Shown here in pieces: positions 62,885 to 64,000 of a stretch of DNA of 64,000 bases. Position numbers and translations under genes: made by a program. Origin of the DNA: Gemmatimonas aurantiaca T-27. Its GTDB lineage: Bacteria; Gemmatimonadota; Gemmatimonadetes; Gemmatimonadales; Gemmatimonadaceae. The first letter of the stretch is position 1. The number at the start of each line of letters is the position of its first letter. Location: contig NC_012489.1 of NCBI RefSeq assembly GCF_000010305.1, forward strand, positions 992,001 to 1,056,000, in the 5' to 3' direction. Under the pieces are notes generated by a model. It had not been told where the DNA came from and searched no databases. It saw only the letters and a program-made list of their open reading frames with translations.

Positions 62885-63286
62885 ATGAGCCTCAACGACC
62901 CTATTGCCGATATGCTGACGCGGCTTCGTAATGCGTGTGCGTCCAAGCACCGCCGCGTCGACATGCCGGTATCGAACATCAAGATCGAGATCGCGCGCAT
63001 CCTGAAGGAGAACGCGTTCATTCAGGACTATCGCACCGTCGACCTCGAGGACGGCAAGACCATCCTGCGCGTGATTCTGAAGTACGCGCATGGTGGCCAG
63101 TCGGTCATCCGTCAGGCGCGCCGCGTTTCGACGCCCGGCCTGCGGAAGTACGTCGGCGTGAGCGAAATCCCGCGCGTGCGTAACGGCCTGGGCATGGCCA
63201 TCCTCAGCACGTCGAAGGGGATCATGTCGGATCGTGATGCGCGTTCCGCCAACACGGGCGGCGAATTGCTCGCCCTCGTCTGGTAA
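62885..63286 (+). CDS. rpsH: 30S ribosomal protein S8
   Basis: The 133-residue S8 has MSLNDPIADMLTRLRNACAS, VSNIKIEIARILKENAFIQD and the C-terminal GLGMAILSTSKGIMSDRDAR, GGELLALVW. In E. coli it represses the spc operon. Forty-odd bases of spacer precede it, with AGGAG before the ATG. Confidence 0.97.
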   Translation: MSLNDPIADMLTRLRNACASKHRRVDMPVSNIKIEIARILKENAFIQDYRTVDLEDGKTILRVILKYAHGGQSVIRQARRVSTPGLRKYVGVSEIPRVRNGLGMAILSTSKGIMSDRDARSANTGGELLALVW

Positions 63287-63299
63287 GGAGACCGCACTC

Positions 63300-63839
63300 A
63301 TGTCCCGTATTGGCAAGCGCCCGATCCCGGTTCCGGCCGGGGTGACAGTGGCGATCGACGGCAGCGCGGTCACGGTGAAGGGCCCGAAGGGAGAACTCTC
63401 CCGCGTGCTGCCCGCCGACATCGTGGTGTCGCAGGAAGGGGCCGAGCTCCTCGTGAAGCGGCCGTCGGATGAAGAGCGCCACAAGGCGCTGCATGGTCTG
63501 ACGCGTACGCTCGTGGCGAACATGGTCGAAGGTGTGACGACGGGCTTCAAGCGCGTGCTGGAAATCACGGGCGTCGGCTACAAGGCCGAGATCAAGCCCT
63601 ACGGCGCGCTGCTGTCGCTGGGCTTCTCGCACCAGATCGAGTACAAGGCGCCGCAAGGCGTGCAGATCACCGCGCCGAATCCGACCACGGTCGTGATCGA
63701 AGGCGCGAGCAAGGAGCATGTCGGTCAGGTCGCCGCGGAGATTCGCAGTCTGCGCAAGCCCGAGCCGTACAAGGGCAAGGGCGTCAAGTACCAGGGTGAA
63801 GTCGTCCGTCGCAAGGCCGGCAAGGCCGGGGGCAAGTAA
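63300..63839 (+). CDS. rplF: 50S ribosomal protein L6
   Basis: A 179-residue L6 with [34 protein letters not shown], and the rRNA-binding [20 protein letters not shown] and [23 protein letters not shown] 63300 has an AAGGAG site. Its stop overlaps the next start by one base (TAATG). Confidence 0.98.
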   Translation: MSRIGKRPIPVPAGVTVAIDGSAVTVKGPKGELSRVLPADIVVSQEGAELLVKRPSDEERHKALHGLTRTLVANMVEGVTTGFKRVLEITGVGYKAEIKPYGALLSLGFSHQIEYKAPQGVQITAPNPTTVVIEGASKEHVGQVAAEIRSLRKPEPYKGKGVKYQGEVVRRKAGKAGGK

Positions 63840-64000
63840 TGGCCAAGATCGCGATTCCGCGTACGAACGCGGAGCGGCGCAAGCGCCGGCACCTTCGGGT
63901 GCGCAAGGCGGTGTCGGGGACGCCAGAGCGTCCGCGTCTCGTCGTGTTCCGTTCGCTGAAGCATATCTACGCCCAGGTCGTGGACGACGTCGCGCAGCGC
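63839..64000 (+). CDS. rplR: 50S ribosomal protein L18 (N-terminal part, cut by window edge)
   Basis: The first 54 codons are present: [40 protein letters not shown] and [14 protein letters not shown]. This matches the start of L18, which binds 5S rRNA. Its position after rplF fits the spc operon. The remaining part lies beyond the window. Confidence 0.95.
   Translation, partial: MAKIAIPRTNAERRKRRHLRVRKAVSGTPERPRLVVFRSLKHIYAQVVDDVAQR

Overview
The window is a high-GC bacterial chromosome segment that I infer comes from a Gemmatimonas-like member of the Gemmatimonadota. Supporting signs are an ECF sigma factor coupled to a Ser/Thr kinase with TPR repeats, a second kinase with an extracytoplasmic domain, a PEP-CTERM protein, a YaiO-type outer-membrane protein and Gram-negative envelope genes. 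This assignment comes from gene content only; no database search was possible.

Layout. 1-6.2 kb: the end of an iron-sulfur L-serine dehydratase (sdaAB, sdaAA), a propeller-like lipoprotein, a YbjN-like/PspA pair, a four-helix-bundle pseudogene flanked by inverted repeats, an ABC-ATPase-like protein without a P-loop, and cysS. 6.3-12.8 kb: tRNA-Thr(TGT), tRNA-Tyr and tRNA-Gly, then an ECF sigma/kinase pair and a PAS-GGDEF protein, then tRNA-Thr(GGT). 12.9-24.5 kb: signalling and export, with a propeller-type histidine kinase plus FixJ-like regulator, a MacAB-TolC-like efflux operon with a DUF1003 gene behind it, and a divergent LytS/LytTR two-component pair. 24.7-37.1 kb: rpmG-secE-nusG-rplKAJL-rpoBC, closed by a strong terminator. 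37.1-39.9 kb: a second Ser/Thr kinase and a lipoprotein. 40.0-41.1 kb: rpsL-rpsG with its own promoter and terminator. 41.2-51.3 kb: an envelope/polysaccharide island (YaiO-like barrel, membrane glycosyltransferase, methyltransferase, two GT2 enzymes, a bactofilin-like membrane protein, wecB, a PEP-CTERM protein). 52.3-64.0 kb: fusA-tuf followed directly by the S10/spc ribosomal-protein operon as far as rplR, which the window edge cuts.

The backbone follows the widespread bacterial order tRNA cluster, rpoBC, str and S10/spc, but it is opened at three points by signalling or envelope modules. The housekeeping blocks make translation and transcription machinery. The inserted blocks could link envelope sensing (kinases, efflux, PspA) to surface polysaccharide production, although nothing in the sequence shows direct regulation between them. 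The observations most worth a second look are the repeat-flanked four-helix-bundle pseudogene, the bactofilin-like protein translationally coupled to a synthase-like GT2, a large extra segment near the C-terminus of RpoB, and the P-loop-less ABC-like protein next to cysS.
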